Shown: one piece after another, positions 8,151-16,736 of the stretch | Numbering within the stretch: position 1 is the first letter of the stretch | Layout of the letters: each line of letters begins with the position of its first letter | Source of the DNA: Ferrovibrio sp. MS7 | GTDB lineage: Bacteria; Pseudomonadota; Alphaproteobacteria; Ferrovibrionales; Ferrovibrionaceae | Assembly: GCF_038404985.1 (NCBI RefSeq) | Contig: NZ_JBBKBA010000001.1 | Location: 124,001-188,000, forward strand | Length of the DNA: 64,000 nt | Direction of reading: 5' to 3' | Made by a program: the position numbers and the translations under genes | Notes under the pieces: generated by a model | What the model was told of the DNA's origin: nothing | What the model saw: the letters and a program-made list of their open reading frames with translations, nothing else | The model's database searches: none

Positions 8151-8999
8151 TCAAGCCGTACTCATCGCCTGACCGCGCGAAGCCAGCTTGCGCCGGGAGG
8201 CGCCAAGCCGCTGGGAAATCCGCTCTGCCGTGGCCGCCACCACGGCGCCAAGCTGATCGAGCCTGGCGCGCGACACCATGGCTTGCGGCAACGCACCGCT
8301 GATCGCTGCCACGATGCGGCCATTGCTGTCGCGCACCGGCGCGCCGATGGAGTAGATGCCGATAATGTTTTCGCCTTCCGACAAGGTGTAGCCCTGCTTG
8401 CGCGCCTTGCGGATCTCGGCCACCAATGCGGCCACACTCAGCTTGGTCTTGGGCGTGCGGCGGATCAAATCACTGGCGCTCAGGATTGCCTTGATCTCGG
8501 CATCATTCATATCCAGCAGCAGGGCCTTGCCCAGTGCCGTGGTATGCAGCGGGATGCGGTCTCCAGGCGATACCTGGATCGCAATCGGGCCGCTGCTCTG
8601 CAAGGTGGCAAGATACAGCGCCTCGTTTTCGCGCAGGATGCCGAGATAGGAATTCAGCTTGTGGTCCCGCACCATCGGCTCCATCTCGGGCAGACTGACT
8701 TCGGCCAGGCTGCCGCCGCGCATGAAGCTGGAGCCGATCTCGAAAGCATGCGGCCCGATGCGGTATTTCCGCGTCACCGGCTCCTGCTCCACGAAATCGC
8801 GTTCGCTCAGGGTATTGAGCAAGCGCTGCACAATGCTCTTGGACAGGTCGAGTTCACGCGCCAAGTCGCGCACACCAATGGTGTCGTCGGCGGCGCCAAG
8901 CATTTCCAGGATGCGCAGGCCACGGTCCAGCGACTGGCTGCGGCTCTTGGCATCGCGGCCTTCAGTGTTCCGATTATCGGTACTTTGTCCCGATTTCAT
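8151..8999 (-). CDS. IclR family transcriptional regulator
   Basis: The 282-residue protein has an N-terminal winged helix-turn-helix (about residues 24-85, TIGVRDLARELDLSKSIVQRLLNTL) and a C-terminal IclR effector domain (about 100-265, containing HTTALGKALL and GYTLSEGENI). IclR proteins bind small aromatic or carboxylic effectors and act as homodimers or tetramers. The gene is the first of the minus-strand operon, about 48 bases before the tctC-like gene, which suggests it controls that operon and itself. A 21-base near-perfect palindrome at 9089-9109, 90 bases upstream of the start, is a plausible operator. Confidence 0.93.
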   Translation of the reverse strand: MKSGQSTDNRNTEGRDAKSRSQSLDRGLRILEMLGAADDTIGVRDLARELDLSKSIVQRLLNTLSERDFVEQEPVTRKYRIGPHAFEIGSSFMRGGSLAEVSLPEMEPMVRDHKLNSYLGILRENEALYLATLQSSGPIAIQVSPGDRIPLHTTALGKALLLDMNDAEIKAILSASDLIRRTPKTKLSVAALVAEIRKARKQGYTLSEGENIIGIYSIGAPVRDSNGRIVAAISGALPQAMVSRARLDQLGAVVAATAERISQRLGASRRKLASRGQAMSTA

Positions 9000-9088
9000 G
9001 CAGGCAGCATGACAAGCCGGCGGCGATCAAGTCAAGCCAGTTTCTGTGCATCTGCAATGCTGCCGTAAAAAGCAGCAAGTTTTCATCA

Positions 9089-9109
9089 CTGCGCAGATGA
9101 TCCGCGCAG
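9089..9109. promoter_or_regulatory. Candidate IclR operator palindrome
   Basis: A 21-base inverted repeat with outer arms CTGCGC and GCGCAG, inner arms GAT and ATC, and one mismatched pair. It sits between the IclR-type gene and the threonine-synthase-like gene, 90 bases upstream of the IclR start. Length and symmetry suit an IclR-type operator. It could instead form a hairpin ending the transcript from 10453-9170, but no T tract follows directly. Confidence 0.45.
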
Positions 9110-9169
9110 CTTCTCCGCATCAATGGTTGTTGTCAGTGCCGCCGGCTGACGCGACGCGCGCAATCCAGC

Positions 9170-10453
9170 TCACGCCATCAGGCGGCGGAGCAGCTCGTCG
9201 AGACCGTTTTCGTCAATATGAGGCACGCCATCGACAATGGCCGGCACATCCTTGAGGCCTGACGAGGTGAGAATCGCCACCACCGGCCCCTCGAAACGCT
9301 CGCCGCGCGCCGATGCCGCACGCAACGCAGCAAGCCCGGCGACGCCGGCGAGTTCCTGGTACAAGCCGGTATGGGCCAGGCTGGCGCGGATCGACACCAG
9401 ATCTTCATCGCTGCAGGTAAGGGCAACGCCGGCAGTGTCGCGGATCGCGCGCACGCCGCGATAACTGTTCACCGTGCAGGCAATACCACCGGCGATGGTC
9501 GGCACTGATGCCACTTCCACGGCAGCGGCATTGCTTTGCAGCGCACGCGCCAGCGGGCCGCGCGCAGCCGGCTCGGCCGAGATGATACGCGGCACGCGGT
9601 CGGTGAGGCCCAATTGCTGCAATTCGCGAAAACCCTTGGCCAGGCCGTAAAGCAACTCGCCATAGCCGGTCGGCACCACCACGCAACCCGGCAGCTTGCG
9701 CCCAAGCTGCAGAAAAAGTTCATAGGCCACGGTCTTGTAGCCTTCCGGACCGAAGGGATTGCCGGTGTGGAAACGCGTGAGATTACTGACCGGGAAATAG
9801 CCGGTTTCCGCGATAATCCGGCGCAGCACCGGCCAGCGCCGCTCGGTCGGCACCAGCACCAGTTCGGCACCATAGGCAGTGATGAACTGGCGGAAGGCCG
9901 ACTGCGCACCGGGGCTGGAAACGATCACGCAAGGCAGGCCCATGCGCGCGGCATAGGCGGCGGCGGCGGCGCCATGATTGCCGGAAGAAGCTGCCGCGAT
10001 GCCACGCGCCCCGCCGAGCTTGGCGGCACTCACGGTGCAGAGATTGAGGCGGTCCTTGTGGCTCCAGGTCGGGTTGCGGCTTTCATCTTTCAGCAGCAAT
10101 TCGCCATCGAAGCCGATGGCCGCCGCGATAGCCCCGCCATCGAGCAGCGGTGTGCCGCCTTCGCCCATGGAAATGCCCGGCGCCAGTGGCGGCAGCAACG
10201 GTGCCCAGCGGTCGAGACCGGGTAGCGGCGCTTGATCAAACAGCTTTAAATCAACTTTGGCGTAGTCGTAGTCGATCTCCAGCGGATACTGCATCTCTTC
10301 GCTGCTGCTCACCGGGCAGCCCTGCAGCAAAGCCGGTTGCAACGGGAAAAGCTGCGTCGGATCGCCAAGCGAGCGCTGACCGATAGCGAGCGATGAAGAA
10401 GGAGACTGCGCCATAACCTGTATATCCGCCTGCTTTAGGAAAGCCCGAAGCAT
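9170..10453 (-). CDS. Threonine synthase-like PLP-dependent enzyme
   Basis: This 427-residue protein belongs to fold type II PLP enzymes. It shows the PLP lysine motif NPTWSHKDR near residues 127-135, the phosphate-binding SSGNHGAAAAAYA loop near 154-166, and an N-terminal PLEIDYDY stretch seen in threonine synthases. Such enzymes form threonine from O-phosphohomoserine, but relatives degrade serine, threonine or diaminopropionate. ATG at 10453 has a GAGGG three bases upstream; ATG at 10414 (MAQSPSSS) is an alternative. It is isolated from hom and thrB here, so a catabolic or salvage role is possible. It may be co-transcribed with the upstream cupin gene (68-base gap). Confidence 0.8.
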   Translation of the reverse strand: MLRAFLKQADIQVMAQSPSSSLAIGQRSLGDPTQLFPLQPALLQGCPVSSSEEMQYPLEIDYDYAKVDLKLFDQAPLPGLDRWAPLLPPLAPGISMGEGGTPLLDGGAIAAAIGFDGELLLKDESRNPTWSHKDRLNLCTVSAAKLGGARGIAAASSGNHGAAAAAYAARMGLPCVIVSSPGAQSAFRQFITAYGAELVLVPTERRWPVLRRIIAETGYFPVSNLTRFHTGNPFGPEGYKTVAYELFLQLGRKLPGCVVVPTGYGELLYGLAKGFRELQQLGLTDRVPRIISAEPAARGPLARALQSNAAAVEVASVPTIAGGIACTVNSYRGVRAIRDTAGVALTCSDEDLVSIRASLAHTGLYQELAGVAGLAALRAASARGERFEGPVVAILTSSGLKDVPAIVDGVPHIDENGLDELLRRLMA

Positions 10454-10521
10454 TTCCCTCTAAAGCATCGGCGACGAATTACAAGCCTGATGGCATCAGC
10501 CCTGCGGCCGCTTCCAGGTGG

Positions 10522-10974
10522 CTACTTCCATGGTGTGGGGGCTGGAATGGCACAGGGCGCCGGCATATCGACGGTGCTGAAATCGGCCGGGCTGACGATT
10601 TCGAGATATTCCATGTCTGGCGAATAATCGAACAGGAAATGCACGATGCCGGGACGCTGATGCACGCAGTCGCCGGCCTTCACCAAGGTTTCCTTGTCTT
10701 CATACATGAACCGGGCCCAGCCCTTCAGCATGATGACGATATGGAAGGTGGCCTCATGGCGGTGCCAGCCGGTGCCTTCTTCCGGCGGCAGATTGGCTTT
10801 CACCAACTGGGCCAGAACCATGCCGTTGGTGGCTGCGGCAATGCCGAGATCACGATAGAGGAAGAAATCGCGCAGGCCGCCGGATTTGAATTCGGTATCG
10901 CCTTCACCAACATGCGAGAAAGCCGTGGCGATCAGGGCATCAATGGCAGGCTTGGTCAACGTATCGGTCTGCAT
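10522..10974 (-). CDS. Cupin domain protein
   Basis: A 150-residue single-domain cupin. The metal-binding motif is visible as GTGWHRHEATFHIVIMLKG, with two histidines and a glutamate, and the second motif as GDCVHQRPGIVHFLFDYSPD with histidines. Small cupins are metal-dependent dioxygenases, isomerases or sensors. I start it at ATG 10974 because AGGAGG stands five bases upstream and the homologous region begins after it; the longer in-frame extension to 11211 is low-complexity and unsupported. It precedes the threonine-synthase-like gene on the same strand. Function otherwise unknown. Confidence 0.8.
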   Translation of the reverse strand: MQTDTLTKPAIDALIATAFSHVGEGDTEFKSGGLRDFFLYRDLGIAAATNGMVLAQLVKANLPPEEGTGWHRHEATFHIVIMLKGWARFMYEDKETLVKAGDCVHQRPGIVHFLFDYSPDMEYLEIVSPADFSTVDMPAPCAIPAPTPWK

Positions 10975-11390
10975 GGGGCCTCCTGGGGCAGGCAAGGTTG
11001 CAGGGCAAGACACTGCAATGAAATCCGCAAATCTCGTGCCACAGGGCTGATTTTGAGTTTTTTCAGTGGGTTGCTGGTCTATACGGTCAACTCGACCGGC
11101 TTTATGCGATACGGAAAATAGGCGGCGCGCGTAAAAATATGGCGCTTTGCCGTGGCCCGCCGGCTTCGACGCCCAAAGCACGCACGGAGCAGGCCCATGG
11201 CAACGCCGCAATCATCGCGCCAGCATTGGCATTCACTGATACGGTGCAACGCTTGGCACCACCCCGAAGGCGATGCGGCCAGCCGCATGCATGCGCATGC
11301 CCGGAATCTTGATATCAACGTGCGTTTACCATTACATACCGGACACAAATTCCGAGGCTACTTCCCACCTGTATTTCTGGAGATACAAAC
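10975..11390. promoter_or_regulatory. Divergent intergenic region between cupin and formaldehyde genes
   Basis: This 416-base gap separates the minus-strand cupin gene from the plus-strand frmA. No convincing gene lies in it; the open frames present are short and compositionally unlike the neighbours. Close to frmA there is a perfect 10-base palindrome TTGATATCAA at 11309-11318 whose first half can act as a -35 box, with TTACAT or TACATA 17 to 18 bases further as a weak -10. Around 11284-11300 there are overlapping GCATGC repeats. Both promoters of the divergent genes must lie here, but I can place neither firmly. Confidence 0.35.
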
Positions 11391-12503
11391 ATGGACGTTC
11401 GTGCCGCCGTAGCCTTCGAGGCCAAGAAGCCGCTCAGCATCGAGACCGTGAAACTCGAAGGCCCCAAGGCGGGCGAAGTGCTGATCGAGATCAAGGCGAC
11501 CGGCGTCTGTCACACCGATGCCTATACCCTGTCCGGCCTCGATTCCGAGGGCAAGTTTCCCTGCATCCTGGGCCATGAAGGCGCGGGCGTGGTGGTGGAT
11601 ATCGGCCCCGGTGTGACCAGCGTGAAAAAGGGCGATCACGTCATCCCGCTCTACACGCCAGAATGCCGCCAGTGCGATTACTGCCTGAGCCGCAAGACCA
11701 ATCTCTGCCAGTCCATCCGCATCACCCAGGGCGCCGGCCAGATGCCCGATGGCACCAGTCGCTTCAAGTGCCGCGGCCAGACCGTGTGGCACTATATGGG
11801 CACCTCCACTTTCGCCAATTTCACGGTGCTGCCCGAGATTGCCGTTGCCAAGATCCGCCCCGACGCGCCATTCGAGAAGGTCTGCTATATCGGCTGCGGC
11901 GTCACCACCGGTATCGGCGCGGTGGTCTACACCGCCAAGGTACAGGCCGGTGCCAACGTGGTGGTCTTCGGCCTCGGCGGCATCGGGCTGAATGTCATTC
12001 AAGGTGCCCGCATGGTTGGCGCCGACCGCATCATCGGCGTGGATATCAATCCGGCGCGCAAGGCCATGGCCGAGAAGTTCGGCATGACCCATTTCGTCAA
12101 CCCGAAAGACATGAAGGACGAGGAACTGGTGCCGCATCTGGTCGAACTGACCAAGGGCGGTGCCGATTACAGCTTTGAATGCATCGGCAACACCAAGACC
12201 ATGCGCCAGGCGCTGGAATGCTGCCACAAGGGCTGGGGCGAAAGCATCATTATCGGCGTTGCGCCTTCGGGCGCGGAGATTTCCACCCGCCCGTTCCAGC
12301 TCGTCACCGGCCGTGTGTGGAAAGGCTCCGCCTTCGGCGGCGCCCGTGGCCGCTCCGATGTGCCGCAGATCGTCGACTGGTACATGGATGGCAAGATCAA
12401 CATCGACGACCTCATCACCCATGTGATGCCGCTCGACAAGATCAATGATGCTTTCGACCTGATGCACAAGGGCGAGTCGATCCGCTCTGTGGTGACATTC
12501 TGA
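11391..12503 (+). CDS. frmA: S-(hydroxymethyl)glutathione dehydrogenase / class III alcohol dehydrogenase
   Basis: The 370-residue zinc enzyme oxidises S-(hydroxymethyl)glutathione, formed from formaldehyde and glutathione, to S-formylglutathione with NAD, and also reduces S-nitrosoglutathione. Catalytic zinc ligands C40 and H62 (GHEGAG) and the third cysteine in [10 protein letters not shown] are present, as are the structural zinc cysteines C92, C95, C98 and C106. The Rossmann loop [15 protein letters not shown] and the class III end [11 protein letters not shown]...IRSVVTF are typical. Its stop overlaps the start of the next gene (TGATG), which encodes the following enzyme in the pathway. 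It is cytoplasmic and full length. Confidence 0.97.
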   Translation: MDVRAAVAFEAKKPLSIETVKLEGPKAGEVLIEIKATGVCHTDAYTLSGLDSEGKFPCILGHEGAGVVVDIGPGVTSVKKGDHVIPLYTPECRQCDYCLSRKTNLCQSIRITQGAGQMPDGTSRFKCRGQTVWHYMGTSTFANFTVLPEIAVAKIRPDAPFEKVCYIGCGVTTGIGAVVYTAKVQAGANVVVFGLGGIGLNVIQGARMVGADRIIGVDINPARKAMAEKFGMTHFVNPKDMKDEELVPHLVELTKGGADYSFECIGNTKTMRQALECCHKGWGESIIIGVAPSGAEISTRPFQLVTGRVWKGSAFGGARGRSDVPQIVDWYMDGKINIDDLITHVMPLDKINDAFDLMHKGESIRSVVTF

Positions 12504-13342
12504 TGCAGCGATTGAAGAACTGGACCTGCTTCGGCGGCCAGCAGCAGGTCTGGAAGCATCGCTCGACAGCCCTCGACTGCGACATGGAAGTGGCGGTCTA
12601 TCTGCCGCCCCAGGCCGCCGCCGGTGCGCCGCTGCCGGTGCTGTATTATCTCTCCGGCCTGACCTGCACCTGGGAAAACATGGTGACCAAGGCCGGGGCG
12701 CAACGCTATGCCGCCGAGCATGGCCTGATCCTGGTGGCGCCGGATACATCGCCGCGCGGCGTGAATATACCGGGCGAGAACGAGTCATACGATTTCGGCT
12801 CGGGCGCCGGCTTCTATGTCGACGCCACCCAGGCGCCGTGGTCGAAGCACTACCGGATGTATTCCTACGTCACGATGGAGTTGCCCGATCTCATCGCTGG
12901 CCACTTCCCGGTTGATGGCTCCCGCATCGGCATCACGGGTCACTCCATGGGCGGGCATGGCGCGCTGGTCTGCGCGCTGCGCAATCCGGCCCTCTACCGC
13001 TCTGTTTCCGCTTTCTCACCAATCGTTGCGCCGAGCCAGGTGCCGTGGGGCCAGAAGGCCTTCACCGGCTATCTCGGAACTGCCACGGACCAGTGGCAGC
13101 CTTATGATGCCACGGCATTGGCAGCCACGACGGCATGGACTAATCCCATCCTGATCGATCAGGGCACGGCGGATGAATTCCTGGAAAGCCAGTTAAAGCC
13201 GCAGCTTTTTGCATCGGCCTGCGCCAAGGCCGGTATCCCGGTGACCCTGCGGCTGCAGCAGCATTACGATCACAGCTATTACTTCATCCAGAGCTTCATT
13301 GGCGAGCATATCGCGTGGCACGCGGACGCGCTGCGGCAATAA
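12503..13342 (+). CDS. fghA: S-formylglutathione hydrolase
   Basis: This 279-residue esterase-D family enzyme hydrolyses S-formylglutathione to formate and glutathione, completing formaldehyde detoxification begun by the upstream dehydrogenase. The nucleophile is S148 in GHSMGGHGAL; the aspartate lies in LIDQGTADEFL and the histidine in HYDHSYYFI, all at family positions. LYYLSGLTCTWENM near residue 48 is a hallmark of the family. The ATG overlaps the frmA stop, so the two are translationally coupled. No glutathione-dependent formaldehyde-activating enzyme or formate dehydrogenase is seen nearby. Confidence 0.96.
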   Translation: MQRLKNWTCFGGQQQVWKHRSTALDCDMEVAVYLPPQAAAGAPLPVLYYLSGLTCTWENMVTKAGAQRYAAEHGLILVAPDTSPRGVNIPGENESYDFGSGAGFYVDATQAPWSKHYRMYSYVTMELPDLIAGHFPVDGSRIGITGHSMGGHGALVCALRNPALYRSVSAFSPIVAPSQVPWGQKAFTGYLGTATDQWQPYDATALAATTAWTNPILIDQGTADEFLESQLKPQLFASACAKAGIPVTLRLQQHYDHSYYFIQSFIGEHIAWHADALRQ

Positions 13343-13360
13343 ACCATATCGGCCTGAACG

Positions 13361-14035
13361 CTACTTCGCCTGCAGAAAAGACAGTACAACCCTGACAACA
13401 TGACCCTTCCAGTCATGCTGCCAGGCTTCCGACCGGATATCGGTCTGGAATGTCGCAGAGAGCGTGTAGCCGTTATTCAGGTGATGGCAGCTCAGGGCAA
13501 CGATAGTGATATAGAGCTTGAGCGGATCGGTGCCGCGCCGGAACAGGCCGCTGGTTTCGCCGCGCTTCAGCACCATGCGCAAGGTATCGATCAACGGCGA
13601 TGACATGGCCGGAATCCGGCTGGAGGCCTTGATATACTTGCCCTTGTGCAGGTTTTCCGTGCTGGTGAGGCGAACAAAGCCCGGATGCGCAGCAAAATGA
13701 TCGACGGTGAATTCGACCAGCTTCTTCATCGCCGCCACCGGCTCCAGATGCTCCAGGTCGAGCTGCTGCTCGGCCGTGCGGATCTCCTCATAGACAGCTT
13801 CCAGCGCCGCGATATAGAGGCCTTCCTTGTCCTTGAAATGGTGATAGATCATCCGCATGTTGCACTTGGCCCGCGTGACGATGGTTTCCACCCGCGCGCC
13901 GCTGAAGCCATGCCTGGAAAATTCCTCTATCGCCGCCGTGAGGATCTGCTGGCGGGTGCGCGCACTATCCCGCTTCGCGGCGACACGAGCTCGCGCGCCG
14001 GGCGCGGGATGGCTGGAAATGCTTCTGGCGGCCAT
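13361..14035 (-). CDS. TetR family transcriptional regulator
   Basis: The 224-residue protein has a basic N-terminal tail and a TetR DNA-binding domain at about residues 24-72 (RQQILTAAIEEFSRHGFSGARVETIVTRAKCNMRMIYHHFKDKEGLY); the remainder is an all-helical ligand-binding domain. It lies 27 bases after the amidase gene on the same strand and is probably the last gene of the RidA-amidase transcript. A perfect 7-base inverted repeat at 15919-15936, upstream of that operon, is a candidate target. It converges on fghA with an 18-base gap. The effector cannot be predicted. Confidence 0.9.
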   Translation of the reverse strand: MAARSISSHPAPGARARVAAKRDSARTRQQILTAAIEEFSRHGFSGARVETIVTRAKCNMRMIYHHFKDKEGLYIAALEAVYEEIRTAEQQLDLEHLEPVAAMKKLVEFTVDHFAAHPGFVRLTSTENLHKGKYIKASSRIPAMSSPLIDTLRMVLKRGETSGLFRRGTDPLKLYITIVALSCHHLNNGYTLSATFQTDIRSEAWQHDWKGHVVRVVLSFLQAK

Positions 14036-14062
14036 TCATGGTCTCAAGGGTTACTGTTCTGA

Positions 14063-15361
14063 TTATAGTATCGAATCTCGAACAGCAATGCTTGCCAGTA
14101 GTGGGCCGAGTTTCTTGCCAAGGCCGAGCAATGCCCGATCCTGGCCCGGCGCCGCCGCCAGCATGCAGGCAAGCGGCAGGCCATGCCGATCCAGCCGCCC
14201 CGGCAAAACCGCCAGCGGCCCGCGCAGCATGGTCCAGGGAATCTGGTAATGCGCCGGGCCCGTGCTGGTGAGGCTCGGCGCCGAAGCCGGTACCGGCAGG
14301 GTCAATATGGCATCGAAATGCCGCAGGCCAGACCAGGTTGCCGAACGCCAGGCGGCGATGCGCTCCAACGCTGTTGCCGCGGCTTCCTCACCGATGCCGG
14401 AGCCATAATCGAGCAATGCACGGATATGCTGGCCGAGCAAAGCCCTGTCCGCCTGATAGACCGCCGCATGGGCCCGATATGCCTCGAAGGCCATGACCAA
14501 GCGATGATCCTGCAGCGGGGCATCGCCAGCAAAGGGAGTATCGATCCGTTCGAGGCTGTAGCCTGCCTGCACGACCATGGCCGCTGTCTGCTCGAGATGA
14601 TCCAGCGCCTCATGATCGGCATCGGGGAAGAAATCGTGGCTAGGCATGCCAATCCTGGCACTCTCCGGCAGGGTGCTCTCGGGCCAGTCCGCCAAGGCTT
14701 CGAGCAACAGGGCGCAATCCGCGATCTTCGGCGCCATGACGCCCAGCGTGTCGAAGCTTGGCGCCAGCGGCAGCAATCCATCCGTGCGCAGCAGGCCATA
14801 GCTCGGCTTGAACGCAGCAATGCCGCAATAGGCAGCGGGCCGGCAGAGGGAGCCGGCGGTTTGGGTACCCAGCGAAGCTGACACCATGCCGGCGGCCACG
14901 GCCGCTGCCGAGCCACTGCTCGAGCCGCCAGGCGTATGCTGCAACTGCCACGGATTGCGCGTGGCGCAGGGATCCATGGTGGCATATTCGGTTGTTGTGG
15001 TCTTGCCGAGAATGATCGCGCCACATTCCCGCAGCCGCTTGATGATCCAGGCATCCTCTGTTGCCGGCCCGATCGCTGCCCGAGTGGCACTGCCGCCACG
15101 GGTCACCTCACCGGCAATGTCGATCACGTCCTTCACACCGATGGAAATACCCTGAAGCGGGCTCGGTGCCCCATCAACAGTATCCTGTCGCCGCGCCTCG
15201 GCAAGTGCGCCAGACGCATTGACCGAAACCCAGGCTTTCACATTGGCATCCGATTCCTCGATACGACGGAGCGCGGACAGAATGCATTCTTCCGCCGTGG
15301 TCCGCCGCTGCCGCAGGCCATGCGTCACCGCGAGCGGCGCCAGGGAAACCCTGTCATTCAT
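14063..15361 (-). CDS. Amidase signature family hydrolase
   Basis: This 432-residue enzyme has the amidase signature. The catalytic lysine is K77 in SIGVKDVID, the glycine-serine-rich loop GGSSSGSAAAVAAG begins near residue 145 and supplies the cis-serine, and the nucleophilic serine is S171 in GTQTAGSLCRPA. It should hydrolyse an amide to acid and ammonia in the cytoplasm. Its start overlaps the stop of the RidA-like gene by four bases (ATGA). The GatA partners GatB and GatC are absent and the C-terminal half is divergent, so a catabolic amidase is more likely than the transamidosome subunit. Confidence 0.9.
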   Translation of the reverse strand: MNDRVSLAPLAVTHGLRQRRTTAEECILSALRRIEESDANVKAWVSVNASGALAEARRQDTVDGAPSPLQGISIGVKDVIDIAGEVTRGGSATRAAIGPATEDAWIIKRLRECGAIILGKTTTTEYATMDPCATRNPWQLQHTPGGSSSGSAAAVAAGMVSASLGTQTAGSLCRPAAYCGIAAFKPSYGLLRTDGLLPLAPSFDTLGVMAPKIADCALLLEALADWPESTLPESARIGMPSHDFFPDADHEALDHLEQTAAMVVQAGYSLERIDTPFAGDAPLQDHRLVMAFEAYRAHAAVYQADRALLGQHIRALLDYGSGIGEEAAATALERIAAWRSATWSGLRHFDAILTLPVPASAPSLTSTGPAHYQIPWTMLRGPLAVLPGRLDRHGLPLACMLAAAPGQDRALLGLGKKLGPLLASIAVRDSIL

Positions 15362-15831
15362 GGCATGCGAATCCGGAAAACGGCATCGACCTCCACCAAT
15401 GCCTGGCGCGGCAGCGTCGCTACACCCACGGCAGTACGTGCATGCCTGCCGGCTTCGCCGAAAACGGCAACGAACAGATCGGAAGCGCCGTTAATGACGA
15501 AGGGCACGCGGTCGAAATCCGGAGCCGCATTCACGAAGCCTCGCACCGACAGGCAGCTTTTCACGCGATCAAGATCACCGCCACAGGCCAGCTTCAGGGC
15601 CGCAAGCAAATTCAAGGCACAGATTCTGGCGGCTTCCTGCCCCACTTCCGGGGAATGATCCGTCGGCACCTTGCCGGTCTTGTGCGGCTTATGCTGCACA
15701 TCATTGGTCTGGCCCGCCAGAAAGACCAATCCTTCGTCGACACGAAAGGGAACATAATTGGCTGTCGGCTCTGGAATCACCGGCAATGAAAGACCGAGTT
15801 CCGTCAGGCGCTGCTCGGCGGTACTGGGCAT
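15358..15831 (-). CDS. RidA/YjgF family protein
   Basis: A 157-residue member of the RidA superfamily, slightly longer than the classic 130 residues and closer to the YjgF-like subgroup with a TAVGVATLPRQALVEVDAV C-terminus. The arginine in GRHARTAVG corresponds to the residue that binds the carboxylate of imines or enamines in active members. RidA proteins hydrolyse reactive enamine/imine intermediates; some relatives hydrolyse aminoacrylates in catabolic operons. It is the first gene of the RidA-amidase-TetR operon, so it may process an intermediate of the same pathway. Start ATG at 15831 fits the family N-terminus. Confidence 0.85.
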   Translation of the reverse strand: MPSTAEQRLTELGLSLPVIPEPTANYVPFRVDEGLVFLAGQTNDVQHKPHKTGKVPTDHSPEVGQEAARICALNLLAALKLACGGDLDRVKSCLSVRGFVNAAPDFDRVPFVINGASDLFVAVFGEAGRHARTAVGVATLPRQALVEVDAVFRIRMP

Positions 15832-15918
15832 AGGCCAATTCCTCTTCTCGTCATCTACACCAGGGCTCGCGCATGAGCCGACCCTAGAATAGATGCTGAC
15901 AGGGAATTAGCAAGTTTG

Positions 15919-15936
15919 TAAGTAATTTCTTACTTA
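15919..15936. promoter_or_regulatory. Perfect inverted repeat upstream of RidA-amidase-TetR operon
   Basis: TAAGTAA and TTACTTA arms of seven bases flank a four-base spacer. The repeat is the only AT-rich block in the 137-base gap between the aldolase gene and the RidA-like gene, 88 bases upstream of the latter. Size and symmetry fit a TetR-type operator, and a TetR gene closes the operon. Binding is inferred. Confidence 0.45.
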
Positions 15937-15968
15937 TGATTTCAAAGCAGCGCAGCTTCCACCTGGCT

Positions 15969-16736
15969 CTAGCCCGCCCTGAATTCCGCGACCGCCGCAT
16001 TGGCGCCGACCTCGATGAAGCGGGCATCGGAGCCGACGGTGAGCAGGGCGAAGCCGCGCGCGGCCATCCGCGCTGCATAAGCCGGCTGGCCGCAATGCAG
16101 GCCGCAGGGCAGGCCAGCAGCGGCGCAGCGCGCCCGGATATGCTCCAGCAATTCGAGCATCTCGGTTTCGGTACGATCAAAGCCGGGCGTGAAACCGTGC
16201 GACAATGCAAGGTCGGCCGGGCCGATATAGATGCCGCCAAGGCCGGGCACCTGCAGAATGGCGTCTAGATTGGCCACCGCCGTCCGCGTTTCGATCATCG
16301 CGAAGGCAAGAATCTCGGTATTGGCTGACGCCACCGTATAGTCGCCGCCATGGGCCAGCCGGGCGCGGATCGGCCCGAAGCTGCGCGCGCCCCGTGGCGG
16401 ATAGAGGCAGGCATCGACCAGCCGCCGGGCATCGGCAGCGGTCTGGATCATCGGCGCGATGATGCCGAGCGCCCCGGCATCCAATGCCCGCATGATCGCC
16501 GCCTGGTCCAGCCAGGGCACGCGCACCAGCGGCGCAATGCCGGCCTTCTCGATCACCGGCAACAACGCCAGCAGATCGGCGTAGTCAGCGGTACCGTGCT
16601 GCAGATCGATGGTCAGGCTGTCCCAGCCGGCCCGCGCCATCGCCTCCGCCGCCAGCGGTGAAGGCAACGCGATCCAGCCATTCAGCGCTGCGCCACCCGC
16701 CTCCCAGATGCGGCGCAGCGGATTGCGCAGACTCAT
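15969..16736 (-). CDS. HpcH/HpaI family aldolase
   Basis: The 255-residue protein has the class II pyruvate-type aldolase barrel of HpaI and 2-keto-3-deoxy-L-rhamnonate aldolase. The catalytic base is the histidine in DLQHGTAD near residue 47; metal ligands are the glutamate in AMIETRTAV near 149 and the aspartate in YIGPADLALSHG near 175. It cleaves 2-keto-3-deoxy or 4-hydroxy-2-keto acids to pyruvate plus an aldehyde. It overlaps the upstream aldehyde dehydrogenase gene by four bases and is the last gene of the long branched-chain-type ABC transporter operon, which suggests cleavage of the imported carbon skeleton. The exact substrate is unknown. Confidence 0.92.
   Translation of the reverse strand: MSLRNPLRRIWEAGGAALNGWIALPSPLAAEAMARAGWDSLTIDLQHGTADYADLLALLPVIEKAGIAPLVRVPWLDQAAIMRALDAGALGIIAPMIQTAADARRLVDACLYPPRGARSFGPIRARLAHGGDYTVASANTEILAFAMIETRTAVANLDAILQVPGLGGIYIGPADLALSHGFTPGFDRTETEMLELLEHIRARCAAAGLPCGLHCGQPAYAARMAARGFALLTVGSDARFIEVGANAAVAEFRAG

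Noticed and set aside
11284-11300. Overlapping GCATGC repeats
   Set aside because: Short self-complementary runs of this kind arise easily in such sequence; no link to a gene or regulator is visible.
11152-11412. An 86-codon open frame in the promoter region of frmA
   Set aside because: It overlaps the frmA start in another frame, has no good ribosome site and an unstructured, tryptophan- and histidine-rich translation.
11358-12788. A 476-codon minus-strand open frame opposite frmA and fghA
   Set aside because: It runs across two well-identified genes and lacks any domain.
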